Of a stretch of 16,153 nt of DNA, positions 7,859 to 16,153 are shown piece by piece. Each line of letters starts with the position of its first letter. Position 1 is the stretch's first letter. Below the pieces are notes generated by a model. It was not told the origin of the DNA and searched no databases. It worked only from the letters and a program-made list of their open reading frames with translations. The stretch comes from Chromera velia (Eukaryota; Sar; Chromeraceae): positions 5,001 to 21,153 of the forward strand of contig JAHBMJ010000360.1 in the NCBI GenBank assembly GCA_018398765.1, in the 5' to 3' direction. The translations under genes were made by a program, and so were the position numbers.

Positions 7859-9001
7859 GGTTGACCGCGGGGCTCCTAAGACTGTGACCTGCAAGGAAAG
7901 AGTAAGGAGAACGATGAGGGCAGCAGTACTTTAACACCTAGATAAGGCCGGCAGCCCTTCCCCGCTTAAACAGGAGGAGCAGCAGCAAGCAGAAAGATGT
8001 TGGAAACAAGATCAAGACGGCTGGTCTTCACTGAACCCACCTGTAAGCTCCACTTCGTGCCGACCCGAGGTGACCCAGCAACAGCCGTCTCCTCCAGAGT
8101 CCCGAAAGTGCACTCCCGAAAAAAAAGTCAAAACTGAGAAAACGCTCTGTCACATGTTTTCTAAAACTATTAGAAGACATCTAACAAAGCGTTTTTTGTG
8201 GCAACATTTCTGTGGGAAAAGTCCGTTTGCTCAGAGGTTCAGAACTCCGCAGTTTTGAACCTGTGGACCTTCAAAACGGACAAGAGACTTCAGACTCGAT
8301 TATTGGCCAATAAAGGCAAAGTCGGCTGCGTGCGTCGAAGGGGCAGGGTGCCGCTACCCCCTCTGGCCCTGTGGCGGCGCCTCCCGGACCCACGATAAGC
8401 CTATGTCTGGACCTGGCGGTGGGGGGGTTTGACCCCCCTGGCCCAAGGTCCAGACATAGGCTTATCGTGGGTCCGGGAGGCGCCGCCACAGGGCCAGAGG
8501 GGGTGGCGGCACCCTGCCCCTTCAACGCACGCAGCCGACTTTGCCTTTATCAGCCAATAATCGGGTCTGAAGTCTTTTGTCCGTCTTAAAGGTCCACAGG
8601 TTCAAAACTGCGGAGTTCTGAACCTCTGAGCAAACGGACTTTTCCCACAGAAATGTTGCCACAAAAAACGCTCTGTCAGATGTTTTCTAATGGTTTTAGA
8701 AGATATTTGACTGAGTGTTTTCTTGGTTTCGATTTTTTTTTCGGGAGTGTACTTTCGGGGCTCTGGAGGAGACGGCTGTTGCTGGGTCACCTCGGGTCGG
8801 CACGAAGTGGAGCTTACAGGTGGGTCCAGTGAAGACCAGCCATCTTGATCTTGTTTCCAACATCTTCCTGCTTGCTGCTGCTCCTCCTGTTCAAGCGGGG
8901 AAGGGCTGCCGGCCTTATCTAGTTGTTAAAGTACTGCTGCCCTCATCGTTCTCCTTACTCTTTCCTTGCAGATCACAGTCTTGGGAGCCCCGGGGTTAAC
9001 C
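7859..9001. repeat. 1.14-kb near-perfect palindrome (foldback element)
   Basis: The left arm runs from GGTTGACCGCGGGGCTCC (7859) to CTATGTCTGGACCT (8414). The right arm runs from AGGTCCAGACATAG (8446) to GGAGCCCCGGGGTTAACC (9001). The arms, about 555 bp each, are inverted copies with scattered, mostly transition differences and few indels. The 31-nt centre (8415-8445) is itself partly self-complementary (gtggggggg/ccccccct). The inner 100 bp of each arm is very GC-rich. It could be a foldback transposon or an inverted duplication, and a transcript would form a long hairpin. No clear target duplication is seen at its borders. Confidence 0.9.
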
Positions 9002-10100
9002 CCCAGGCCAGCCTGTCCAGACCCGCTGCTTTTTAGGCTCTTGGTCTTTTCCTTGGGACCTTGTACACACAGAATAAGCTAGACAGAAGTGCTTCCTTGA
9101 CTGCACAAAGCGTGAACGCCCGTCCCTCCATGTTTGCAGGTGTTGGTAGACGGAGACTTGAGGACACCTGCAGGTCAGTTAAGGAAGCGCAGCTCGCTCT
9201 CTCGCTTTGCATGATGATTTACTTAGCATCCAACTTCTTTGTTCTGCTAAGAGCTTGATAGAAACGCACAAGAGAGGTCACTGAGAGAGGGTTGATGGAG
9301 AGTCTGCTGGAGCCTCCATTTTTTGACCGCCTCTTTTGAAGCTTTGCACAGCTCTCAGTCGTGCCAGACATTTTTCCACCCAGACCAATCGCTCAGCTTT
9401 CATGCATTTGAATATTTTCCACTTGCTCCGTGTGTGTCAGTCTTTGAAAGCGGTCCATACTATCCCGATGCAAGTGCTCCTTACTTGTTCATCCTTTCTC
9501 ATTTGTGGCACTCCGTACTGGTCTCCGTCTAAACATCTGGATCTACCTACAGACCTATCCTTCTTTTTCACAGTTTCTCATTGACACACGCAGAACGATT
9601 TGCAAGCTTTTGCACTGTGTAGTGTGACTTCTTTGTGAAAAGAATTATGTTGTCTCTGTGCTCTGTTCTTCAGAATCCTCTCCAACCCTTACTGACCACC
9701 TCCTGTCTGGTCTGACCAGCCTAGCTGTAAAGCCCTCCTTCCTGCACTGTTTTTTTTGCAGAAAAAGCAATTCTTTATAGTTGATTGGCGGTGCTAAACG
9801 TTGCTTTTGAGCGTATTCATTAGTGTTATGTCTGTGTATTTCTTTGCAGGTAATATTCACTAACTTCTACGTGCCGCGGTGATCATAATTTTTCCCACCG
9901 TGAACCCTAGCTAATCAACCAGTCTTTTGAGCACATTTGAGCAGATTCGCACAGGAGTAACGATTTTAAATGCTTTAAAAGGCTCTAGATTGCTTTAAGC
10001 AACCTAGTTTTACTTTATAATGAAGCTGAAATATAGTAAATTTAAAAGTGACTGTCACTTTGAATTCTACTAAGTCCTACTTTGGAGTCCACTCTGTTGT
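9002..10100. other. Stretch without a recognisable gene
   Basis: About 1.1 kb of mixed composition. ORFs are short on both strands and unconvincing. Several acceptor-like strings occur (tgtttgcag near 9140, ttttttttgcag near 9763, tttctttgcag near 9850) and a GTCAGT donor-like site lies near 9175. A spliced gene is thus possible, but no coding exon could be supported. The palindromic fragment aaagtgac-tg-tcacttt occurs near 10046-10062. Confidence 0.4.
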
Positions 10101-10147
10101 GGGTCAGAGTTGGAGAGAAAGAAAGAAGCAAACCGAAAGAGACAAAA

Positions 10148-10662
10148 ATGAACAGCAGTGAGCAAGAAGGAGAAGAAGGAATGAACGAAGAAAAGATAAA
10201 CAGAATGATTGAAGGAAGGATTGAAGGAAGGATTGAAAAAAAGATTGAAGGAAGGATTGAAAGAATGATTGAAGGAAGGATTAAAAGAATGATTGAAGGA
10301 AGAATTAACAGAATGACTGAAGAAAGAATTGACAGAATGACTGAAACAAGGATTAACAGAATGACTGAAGAAAGAATTGACAGAATGACTGAAGCAAGGA
10401 TTGACAGAATGACAGAAAGGGGAAGTGAAAGAACAATTGAACAACGAGACAACCAAATGATCAATAGAAAGACTGACAGATTAAGTAAAAGGAGAGATGA
10501 ACGACTGAAACAAGCGGAACAGACAGACAAAGAAAGCAAAGGGACGGAAAAAACAGATAATAACGTGCAAGTGGAAGGAACAAGTGCAAAGATAGAAGGT
10601 AGTAGCAGAAGGAACAAGAAAAAGAGGGGGAAGTGAGGAGGAAAAACAAGACCAGAATGAAG
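10148..10662 (+). pseudogene. 5' part of a purine-rich repeat-protein ORF, interrupted by a transposon
   Basis: I do not recognise the product. From the ATG at 10148 a 163-residue frame runs to TGA at 10634-10636. It starts MNSSEQEGEEGMNEEKINRM, passes through 17 or so tetrapeptide units and ends in a Lys/Arg/Glu-rich tail. The DNA is extremely A/G-rich. The frame meets a second TGA at 10658-10660 just before the insertion at 10662. When the inserted element and one copy of its GAAG duplication are removed, this frame is in register with the ORF resuming at 14257. That suggests, but does not prove, one original gene. Alternatively the A/G-rich DNA is noncoding and open by composition. Confidence 0.4.
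10196..10417 (+). repeat. 12/24-bp tandem repeat encoding a 4-residue repeat
   Basis: The 12-bp unit gaaggaaggatt and its relatives repeat about 18 times, giving IEGR, IERM, INRM, TEER, IDRM and so on. In the second half the pattern becomes a regular 24-bp dimer (TEER-IDRM). The 4-residue period with alternating charge suits a long polar helix rather than a classical heptad coiled coil. Differences between units mostly alter the residues. Confidence 0.8.
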
Positions 10663-10709
10663 AACTGACTGTACTAACAATTGAAACTTTTGTACTGGAA
10701 AGTGACTTT
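10663..10709 (+). repeat. Left terminal inverted repeat of the 3.6-kb element
   Basis: This is a 47-bp repeat starting AACTGACTGTACT and ending GAAAGTGACTTT. It matches the reverse complement of 14206-14252 with two differences and that of 7803-7849 with four. Confidence 0.85.
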
Positions 10710-11042
10710 GAAAAATTTAGTTTTTAAAACATTAAAATAGATAGTTTAACCTTTAAACTAATTGATTTTCATAATTTATTTAAGACTATTTAAGCTTAGT
10801 AAGATGTTTAAAAAATGAAATAAAAAAATGTATATATAGAGTATATATTTTTTCAAAACCATAATTTAAAATTGTCTGGTACCTATCATCGTAAATTAAC
10901 GCTAAGAGGAAAACACAATAAGAAATGCATCTGAATGGCTCTGAATCGATCTGATTGAAGCATTTCTTCTCATGATCATAACTGTTTTGTTTTCAATTCA
11001 TATGAGGCACTGCTCAACGGCGGGCGTGTCAGGGGTAGGGGG
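10710..11042. other. AT-rich left interior of the 3.6-kb element
   Basis: This is AT-rich, gene-free DNA resembling the sequence inside the other copies' ends (runs such as tttttaaaac and aaattt near the terminus). It becomes less AT-rich towards the gap. No gene is seen. Confidence 0.5.
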
Positions 11043-11153
11043 NNNNNNNNNNNNNNNNNNNNNNNNNNNNNNNNNNNNNNNNNNNNNNNNNNNNNNNNNN
11101 NNNNNNNNNNNNNNNNNNNNNNNNNNNNNNNNNNNNNNNNNNNNNNNNNNNNN
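11043..11153. other. Assembly gap (111 N)
   Basis: This is a run of N of unknown true length. The left edge ends in GGGG and the right edge begins with G. Any frame read across it is meaningless. Confidence 0.98.
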
Positions 11154-11176
11154 GGGGGGGGGGGGGGGGGGGGGGG
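11154..11176 (+). repeat. Run of 23 G at the gap edge
   Basis: Twenty-three consecutive G follow the gap, and G-rich sequence also precedes it. Either the gap fell in a long poly-G tract that stopped sequencing, or the run is a two-colour-chemistry artefact of low signal. Confidence 0.9.
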
Positions 11177-11340
11177 CATCTCAGTATTTATCAAACATGC
11201 ACACCCGTGAACGCCACCTGCAGAAATACGTGCACACAAACAGAAAGTCAGTCGAATCGCCAGAATACACATAAAAGCATGCATACAAACACAACCTGTA
11301 TCTTTATTTTGTATCAGAATGATACATGAAAGCAGGAAGA

Positions 11341-12065
11341 CCGAAATTGGGAAAGCAATCGGACGGGCAGGAAGGCCAAAATCGGAAAAGCAATCAGGCG
11401 GGTAGGAAAGCCGAAATTGGAAGGCAGTCAGGCCGCCAAGAAGACCGAAATTGGAAAGCAGGCATGTAGGCAGAAAGAACGAACTCTGAGAGGCAGTCAG
11501 ACACATAAGAAGGCCGAACTTGGGAAGACAGTCGGGCCAGCAGGAAGAACAAAATTGGGAAGGCCATCGGGTAAGCAGGATGACCGAAATTATGAAGCGT
11601 TAGGAGAAAACTTGGGCAGGAAGGAAGGTTAAAATAGGGAAGGCAATCAGGCAGGCAAGAAAGCCGAAATTGGGAAGGCAACTGGACAGGCAGAAAAGCC
11701 GAAATTGCGAAGTCAGTCAGGCAAACAGAAAGGCCGAAATTTAGAAAGCATTGAGGCAGACAGAAAGACCGAAATTTGGAGGGCAGACAGGTAGGCAAGG
11801 AGGCCGAAATGGAAAAGCAGTCAGCATGGCAGGAATACAAAACTCTGGAAGGCAGTCAGGCAGGCAAGAAGGCCGAAATTGGGAAGGCAATCGGGCAGGT
11901 AGGAAGACCAAAATTGGGAGTACGGCGAAGGCCGAAATTAGAAAGGCAATAGGGCGGGCAGAAAGGCCAAAATTGGGAAGGCATTTAGCTAGACAGAAAG
12001 GCCGAAAGCTAGAGGGCAGTCAAGCAGGCAAGAAGGGTAAAATTTCGGAGGCAGTCAGGCTGGTA
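11341..12065 (+). repeat. 35-bp minisatellite, about 20 degenerate units
   Basis: The consensus is approximately ccgaaattgggaaggcaatc followed by gggcaggcaggaaga, with a period of 34-35 bp (units begin at 11341, 11376, 11411 and 11445, continuing to near 12065). Units diverge by point changes and small indels. ORFs through it on both strands are by-products of the repeat, not genes. Confidence 0.85.
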
Positions 12066-12411
12066 GAAAAAAACACAGGCTCGGCACGTATGGGTGCTGC
12101 TCCCCTCCGCAACAAAAATGCAAAGACCTACCTCTAAAAGAGTTGAAAAAAGCCTAGGGCTCAGAACAAACATCTTCTAAATGAGACCAACGACCTGCAA
12201 AGAGCAGAGAAGGGGGGAAGGGGTGAGGAATACACGTAAAGGGAGACGGCAGTTTTTTGCCTTGCCGAGGGCAGACCGGTCAGTCGCTCAGCAACCACAA
12301 TGGCCAGGTTACAACCATACAGGAACACTTACAGACATCATACAAAGCCTTCTGCATGCACTAAAAAAGCTTATCTCTGCAAACAATATTTTTTTAATTC
12401 CCTCGCTGGGA
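12066..12411. other. Gene-free stretch between the minisatellite and the foldback
   Basis: No coding frame, RNA gene or repeat stands out here. A T-run lies at 12389-12395, immediately before the G-rich foldback arm. Confidence 0.4.
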
Positions 12412-12635
12412 GGGGGGGGTGGACCCTCTCGCAGGGGTACGAAGCGGCCCAATTTCGTACCCCTGGTGGAGGGGGGGGGTCCGACTTGCTCTACAGGTTT
12501 GCATCCAAAATGTGTCTAGGAGTGTTTCCTAAACACATTTTGGACACAAACCTGCAGAGCAGGTCGGACCCCCCCCCTCCACCAGGGGTACGAAATTGGG
12601 CTGCTTCGTACCCCTGCGAGAGGGTCCACCCCCCC
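12412..12635. repeat. 224-bp foldback (MITE-like) hairpin with nested stems
   Basis: The left arm is 12412-12520, the loop agtgttt is 12521-12527, and the right arm is 12528-12635. The arms are near-perfect inverted copies starting with a G8 run. Within each arm the sequence ggggtacgaa...ttcgtacccc (near 12434-12463) forms a smaller hairpin of its own, so the element can fold as a long stem or as a cruciform with side stems. No flanking duplication is evident. It resembles a foldback MITE, with the family unknown. Confidence 0.88.
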
Positions 12636-14205
12636 TTATTGCTGGTGGAACGATACAAAACGAACTGACCTGATTGAGCGATCCAAACCAGTCCGTCAAC
12701 CCTTCTAGTTGTTGTACAACTCCTTTGCACCGAAGCAACCACTCCTACGAGCAACCAGAGGTGTCTAACCAACACAGATACCGAAGGGGGAAAAAACTCC
12801 GGAATCTGTAACCCCTGCAAAAATGAGGTTCAGGAATAAAAAGCTGAACATGATTTTGTCATTGTCAAGCCTTCCAATACAATCCAATGGAATGCTTGAC
12901 AACGAAATTTTGTGGATAGAGGCCCATTCTGTTGACCCGACTTTCTGAGTGGAGGAGAACTTTCTGAAGACCTGACTGAGAATTTTTCAGATCGGCATTT
13001 TGATGGGTCAGCGCGCAGCCAGGAAGTGCTTTTTAGCCTTGGTGGCCAGCCGGGCCCTGGCCCACAACGCGTAGCTTGCATTCCGGGGCCGTCATATGGT
13101 TGGCCGATCTAAAATCGGCTCCGAAAATCGGCTTTCCGTCGAATGTTTCAAGTCGATCAGAGCACGACCTAGTACCGCCTCTCTCCCATCACACAGACTT
13201 GCTTTCCAGCGATGAAAGTAGGCTTTATCGAAAGCCCAGAGGATTGACTTCTTTGCTTTTTCTTGGGTTTTATATATTATGACATTCACTCTACTGGTTG
13301 CCCTGAAAGGGCAATTTCGATCTTCTATCACGAAGGGCACGGCCCGTCTCCACGCAAAGGGGCCTACGAAGTTGCCCTAGTAAAGCTTCTATTGAATCCT
13401 TTCCATGCGTGTACTCTAACAAGCTCTAGATGAGGAGCTGGAAAGGCTTTCTGAATGAGGGGGCCAGCTCTGGGTGGCCAGAAGGTGAGCCACTTTATGA
13501 ATTTTTGCATATCTGTGCTGCAGGTCAGACTGAGCCTTTCTTGGAGGACCGTTTGTCGGTGCTTGGGTTTTGTAAAGAAGCAAGTTGTGGGAGTGAGGCG
13601 CAGCTCTTGTTTATATAAGAATTTGGAGGTGGGGCTCCTGGGTGGACTAAGACCCAGTGGCCAGTTCCGGGCCTCACCCAGAAAAAACAAGAACGCTATG
13701 ATGGCCGATCATGGGCAAGGCCCTCTAGCTAGAGGCCATGGATTGATCAAGCTTTCAGAAGCTAAGCATTTACCTCTTGCACGGTCATAGTGCTCAATAT
13801 TTGTTTGGTTGAACTGCTTTCTGTGGGTGTCAAGTCGGTAGATCTCTTTGCAGACATTCATTCTTACCTTTCATAGGGGTTGCCCGCTGTGTGCTCCCTC
13901 CTTACATCAATATGCGGATTCGGTGTATTCTATTAGAAGTAAAAGTTAGCTTGTTTGTGCATTACACTGTGCATTATCATATGCCTGCAGAGTCTGTAAT
14001 CACTCCCCGACATATCAACATACTATAACTCTTTCACCTCACTCATTTCCAACAATTTCCAACATACACACCACAAACCCATTAAACCTTATCTTTAAAA
14101 GTTGTTCATACTTTCATGCAGGTAAAAAACAATAAATAAAATTATTTTAAGTACTTTAAAGACTTAGTTTTTTATATAAAATTTAGTGTGATATATAGAA
14201 AATTA
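12636..14205. other. Right interior of the 3.6-kb element, no recognisable gene
   Basis: About 1.5 kb with scattered short ORFs, none protein-like over a useful length. Small stems are present: ttgtcaagccttcc/ggaatgcttgacaa (12862-12902), gccgatctaaaatcggc (about 13103-13119) and ttgccctgaaagggcaa (about 13298-13314). The last 150 bp are AT-rich, as at the other end. Confidence 0.45.
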
Positions 14206-14252
14206 AAAGTCACTTTCTAGTACAAAAGTTTCAATTGTCAGTACAGTCAGTT
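14206..14252 (-). repeat. Right terminal inverted repeat of the 3.6-kb element
   Basis: This is the inverted partner of 10663-10709. It runs AAAGTCACTTTCTAG to CAGTCAGTT and is followed directly by GAAG, the second copy of the target duplication. It is also a direct repeat of 7803-7849 (45 of 47). Confidence 0.85.
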
Positions 14253-14256
14253 GAAG

Positions 14257-15049
14257 GAGGTGGAAGGTTCGGAACAGGGGCTGGAAGAGAAGCTCGGAGT
14301 CAAACGGGGAGAGGACACTGCCTTCTATATTCACGATTGGGAAGGAGGACACACCTGTGGATGTCCAACTCGATAGCATGATTGAACCACTCCCAACGAT
14401 AACAGAACATAGTTCAGACGCGGGAGTGTTTGAGAGGTGCGAGCACCTGAAATATGGCCTGCATGTGCCATCTTGCACAGGCTCAAAAAGTATGGACTTA
14501 ACAGAAGGAGAGAGAACTGAGGAAGAGAAGTATGAACAAGGGGAAACACTGAGCAACAGAAGCAAATCGGTCTCTGCGAGCGTGCAAAGAGAGCAGGTGA
14601 AGGAGAAATGTGAAGATTGCCACAGTGAAAACCAAACTGCCTTGCAGACGAAGGCAGACACGTCTACAAAAGAAGATATAGTCGGTATGGAGGGACAGGA
14701 CAAGGGGGAGGAGCATGGCCTAGAGAATGGCATTGCCCTGTTGAAGAGCAGTGACCAGCACTCAGGTCAGGGGGTGATTGCAGGTGACCGCTATTTTGCC
14801 CCGAGCTTTGGGGAGGGACAAGGGAAGGCAGAAAAGGAAAAAAGCATAACGAACATTCAAATACAATAGGGAAGGGGGTGTGAAGAAAAAAAGCAAAAAG
14901 AGGAAAGAGGAGAGAGAGAAAGCAAGAGTCTCTTTGCCCGGATCAGCCAGAAGCTCGAAAGCAAAGAACCAAGGTCGAAGAAGACTTCTGAATCACTGAT
15001 TCAAGAGCCTACGGATGGACAAAGACTCAAATGGGGACTGAGGAGGAGT

Positions 15050-15052
<3 letters not shown>
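14257..15052 (+). pseudogene. 3' part of the interrupted charged ORF, with an internal TAG
   Basis: The product is not recognised. From just after the second GAAG copy a frame is open to TAG at 14867-14869. It includes the protein-like stretch GKEDTPVDVQLDSMIEPLPT near 14335-14395 and a long Glu/Lys/Ser-rich, probably disordered region. After the TAG the same frame stays open and protein-like (SKSLFARISQKLESKEPRSK) to TAG at 15050-15052, where the GACA repeat starts. The first ATG in this piece is near 14378. No start of its own fits well, which agrees with its being the continuation of the frame at 10148. A competing frame over 14258-14340 is also open, so local frame choice is uncertain. 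Confidence 0.45.
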
Positions 15053-15089
<37 letters not shown>

Positions 15090-15113
15090 GAGAGAGAGAC
15101 TGACAGACAGACA
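15050..15113 (+). repeat. GACA/GAGA microsatellite
   Basis: GACA repeats about ten times from 15051, changes to GA repeats near 15088-15099 and returns to GACA to 15113. It begins at the end of the charged ORF. Related gacagaca strings occur in intron 2 of the minus-strand CACTA gene. Confidence 0.9.
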
Positions 15114-16052
15114 GATAAATATACTAAAAGTTGCCATAACATTGAGAGTACAGGATTCCTCTCTGAAAGGACATTGTTCTTTGCTCACAAACGCATAAAG
15201 TCTTGCATACAGAGACCAGAAGAAAAGAAGAAATCAGATGTCGTCGGGATAGGGGGTGTGTGAGAAGTTCGGCCCTGTTGGGTCCGATATCTCAGTGTCC
15301 CGCCGCCGCCTGACTGACTGATTGACCAAAGCACGGGAGAACGCACGCATGCAGAGCAAAATCAGAAGAATTAAGCCAGCCGCATTATCTCCCCAACCGG
15401 ATAAGTCTCGAATGCAGATCGATCAAAGTGCATGCATGCATTTGAATCAGACAGGAAAAGTCTGATCAATCAAAGTATAGAAGTACAAAGTGAGGCAGAA
15501 CAGACAGAATCTCCGAAGCAGGAATAATCAACTCCTATGTAAAGCTGACTCCATCGTACAATCTCTCGTCTCTAGCCTAGAACTGAGTAGACACCACGAA
15601 ACTTTTCAGTAAAACGATAAGAAGGGCCAAGTAAAGAGAAAGAAAACGGGCAAAAAGAGGTTCCTGCAGATCAAATTAACCGTTTTTCCTCTTTGTCAAG
15701 CGCACTCAGTCGTGGTACGGCTTACTCCTAACTCTGTAAGGCGGCATGTCTTAACTTGTCATTGAGCTTGATAGCATAGTCAAACAACGGAGCAATTCAG
15801 AACAGCTTCACTTAGACGGTATGCTTTATCACCTTCCTTAAAAACTATACAGATGATCGAATCTACGTACAATTCCCCTCCATGTGTGTTTTTACATATG
15901 TACCGATATATTAAGGTTAGACAAAAGGTGCATGTTCGCCATGCACGCGCTGTACAGTTGCTGGAAAGCGCGGGTCCCGAAAGGCAAATATAACCCGATT
16001 TATTGGTAATTCGACTTTTTTTTTTCCATAGGTGCGGCTAGCTAAGGGCCTT
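15114..16052. other. Gene-free stretch to the right of the microsatellite
   Basis: No ORF of protein-like composition, RNA gene or long repeat is seen. Short near-duplicates occur at 15420-15475 (gatcgatcaaagtgc and gatcaatcaaagt), along with the alternating tgcatgcatgcat at 15430-15441. A poly-T tract lies at 16017-16025. Confidence 0.45.
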
Positions 16053-16088
16053 AACAGATACCATGGCCCCAACAGATACCATGGCCGG
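16053..16088 (+). repeat. 18-bp tandem duplication
   Basis: aacagataccatggcc occurs twice in a row with an 18-bp period, followed by GC-rich, partly self-complementary sequence (ggccgggggcc). The jump in GC after an AT-rich stretch resembles the edge of another GC-ended mobile element, but the window stops too soon to tell. Confidence 0.6.
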
Positions 16089-16153
16089 GGGCCACGGCAA
16101 GTTAGTGAGTTGGCAGCATTTACCGAGGTCAGGCACTCCCCCGAAAAATTTGG

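Larger units (their letters stand above)
10663..14252 (+). mobile_element. Complete 3.6-kb element with 47-bp inverted repeats and a GAAG target duplication
   Basis: The left end AACTGACTGTACTAACAATT at 10663 and the right end ...CAGTACAGTCAGTT at 14252 are inverted copies matching at 45 of 47 positions. GAAG flanks both sides (10659-10662 and 14253-14256). The subterminal 100-200 bp are AT-rich at both ends. The body contains an N gap, a 35-bp minisatellite, a foldback hairpin and no recognisable transposase, so it is probably nonautonomous. A 4-bp duplication is shared by several superfamilies (Sola, Chapaev, Ginger among them), but the termini do not let me assign one. The reverse choice, in which 7803 and 10709 are the ends of one element, was considered: those termini match less well and have no flanking duplication. 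Confidence 0.75.

Noticed and set aside
10040-10065. A fourth, diverged copy of the 47-bp terminus (taaatttaaaagtgac-tgtcacttt)
   Set aside because: Only the first 15 or so bases resemble the terminus; the rest does not align and no partner end is near.
10042-10680. 212-residue Leu/Ser/Ile-rich minus-strand ORF resembling a membrane protein
   Set aside because: It is the antisense of the A/G-rich tetrapeptide repeat; a pyrimidine-rich strand automatically encodes Leu, Ser, Ile and Phe.
7803-10709. One 2.9-kb element bounded by 7803 and 10709
   Set aside because: These two ends match less well (43 of 47) than 10663/14252 (45 of 47) and have no flanking duplication. The AT-rich subterminal sequence also lies on the opposite side.
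11394-12137. Cys/Pro/Phe-rich or Lys/Arg-rich proteins read through the minisatellite
   Set aside because: They are translations of a degenerate 35-bp repeat; the period is not a multiple of three, so no protein repeat is maintained.
12830-13690. Three successive minus-strand ORFs (13690-13364, 13340-13092, 13081-12830) as a spliced gene
   Set aside because: Their translations lack recognisable motifs, no phase-compatible splice sites were found, and short ORFs of this size occur on both strands here.
1-16153. tRNA genes, rRNA or CRISPR arrays
   Set aside because: No cloverleaf with a T-loop GTTCRA box, no conserved rRNA stretch and no regular repeat-spacer pattern was seen on either strand.

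Overview
The window looks like a nuclear scaffold from a eukaryote. GT-AG introns with pyrimidine-rich 3' ends, DNA transposons, minisatellites, an N gap and AT-rich spacers are all present, and there are no bacterial-type operons. The gene style (short pyrimidine-tract introns, many low-complexity charged proteins) would suit an alga or other protist, but the sequence alone does not fix the lineage. No tRNA, rRNA or CRISPR array was found. The region is almost entirely nested mobile DNA.

Layout. (1) 81-7576 is a complete EnSpm/CACTA DNA transposon. It has 54-bp terminal inverted repeats starting CACTG (50/54 identical) and an AG/AG target duplication. It carries two convergent genes: a Tnp2-like transposase on + (546-3261, one intron, five in-frame stops, no frameshift) and an unrecognised protein on - (7042-3824, four exons, about 916 aa, four 60-aa repeats, one apparent frameshift in a C7 tract). 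The genes meet over an AT-rich spacer containing a duplicated block. (2) The CACTA element appears to sit inside an older AT-rich element, of which 1-80 and 7577-7849 remain. That element's right end, 7803-7849, is a 47-bp terminal repeat seen twice more in the window. (3) 7859-9001 is a 1.14-kb near-perfect palindrome with arms of about 555 bp. (4) 9002-10100 has no clear gene. (5) From 10148 a purine-rich ORF with a 4-residue repeat begins. It is interrupted by a second copy of the 47-bp-TIR element (10663-14252, GAAG duplication) and appears to resume in the same frame after 14256, ending in a GACA microsatellite near 15050. (6) Inside that second copy are an N gap beside a run of 23 G, a 35-bp minisatellite of about 20 units and a 224-bp foldback hairpin. 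(7) 15114-16153 is largely featureless except for an 18-bp tandem duplication near the end.

The most striking points are three. One is the asymmetry between the transposase (five stops, zero indels) and the unknown partner gene (no stops in about 916 codons). The second is the undescribed repeat protein itself. The third is the 47-bp-TIR element, whose borders, 4-bp duplication and insertion into an ORF can be read directly from the sequence, but whose superfamily I cannot name.
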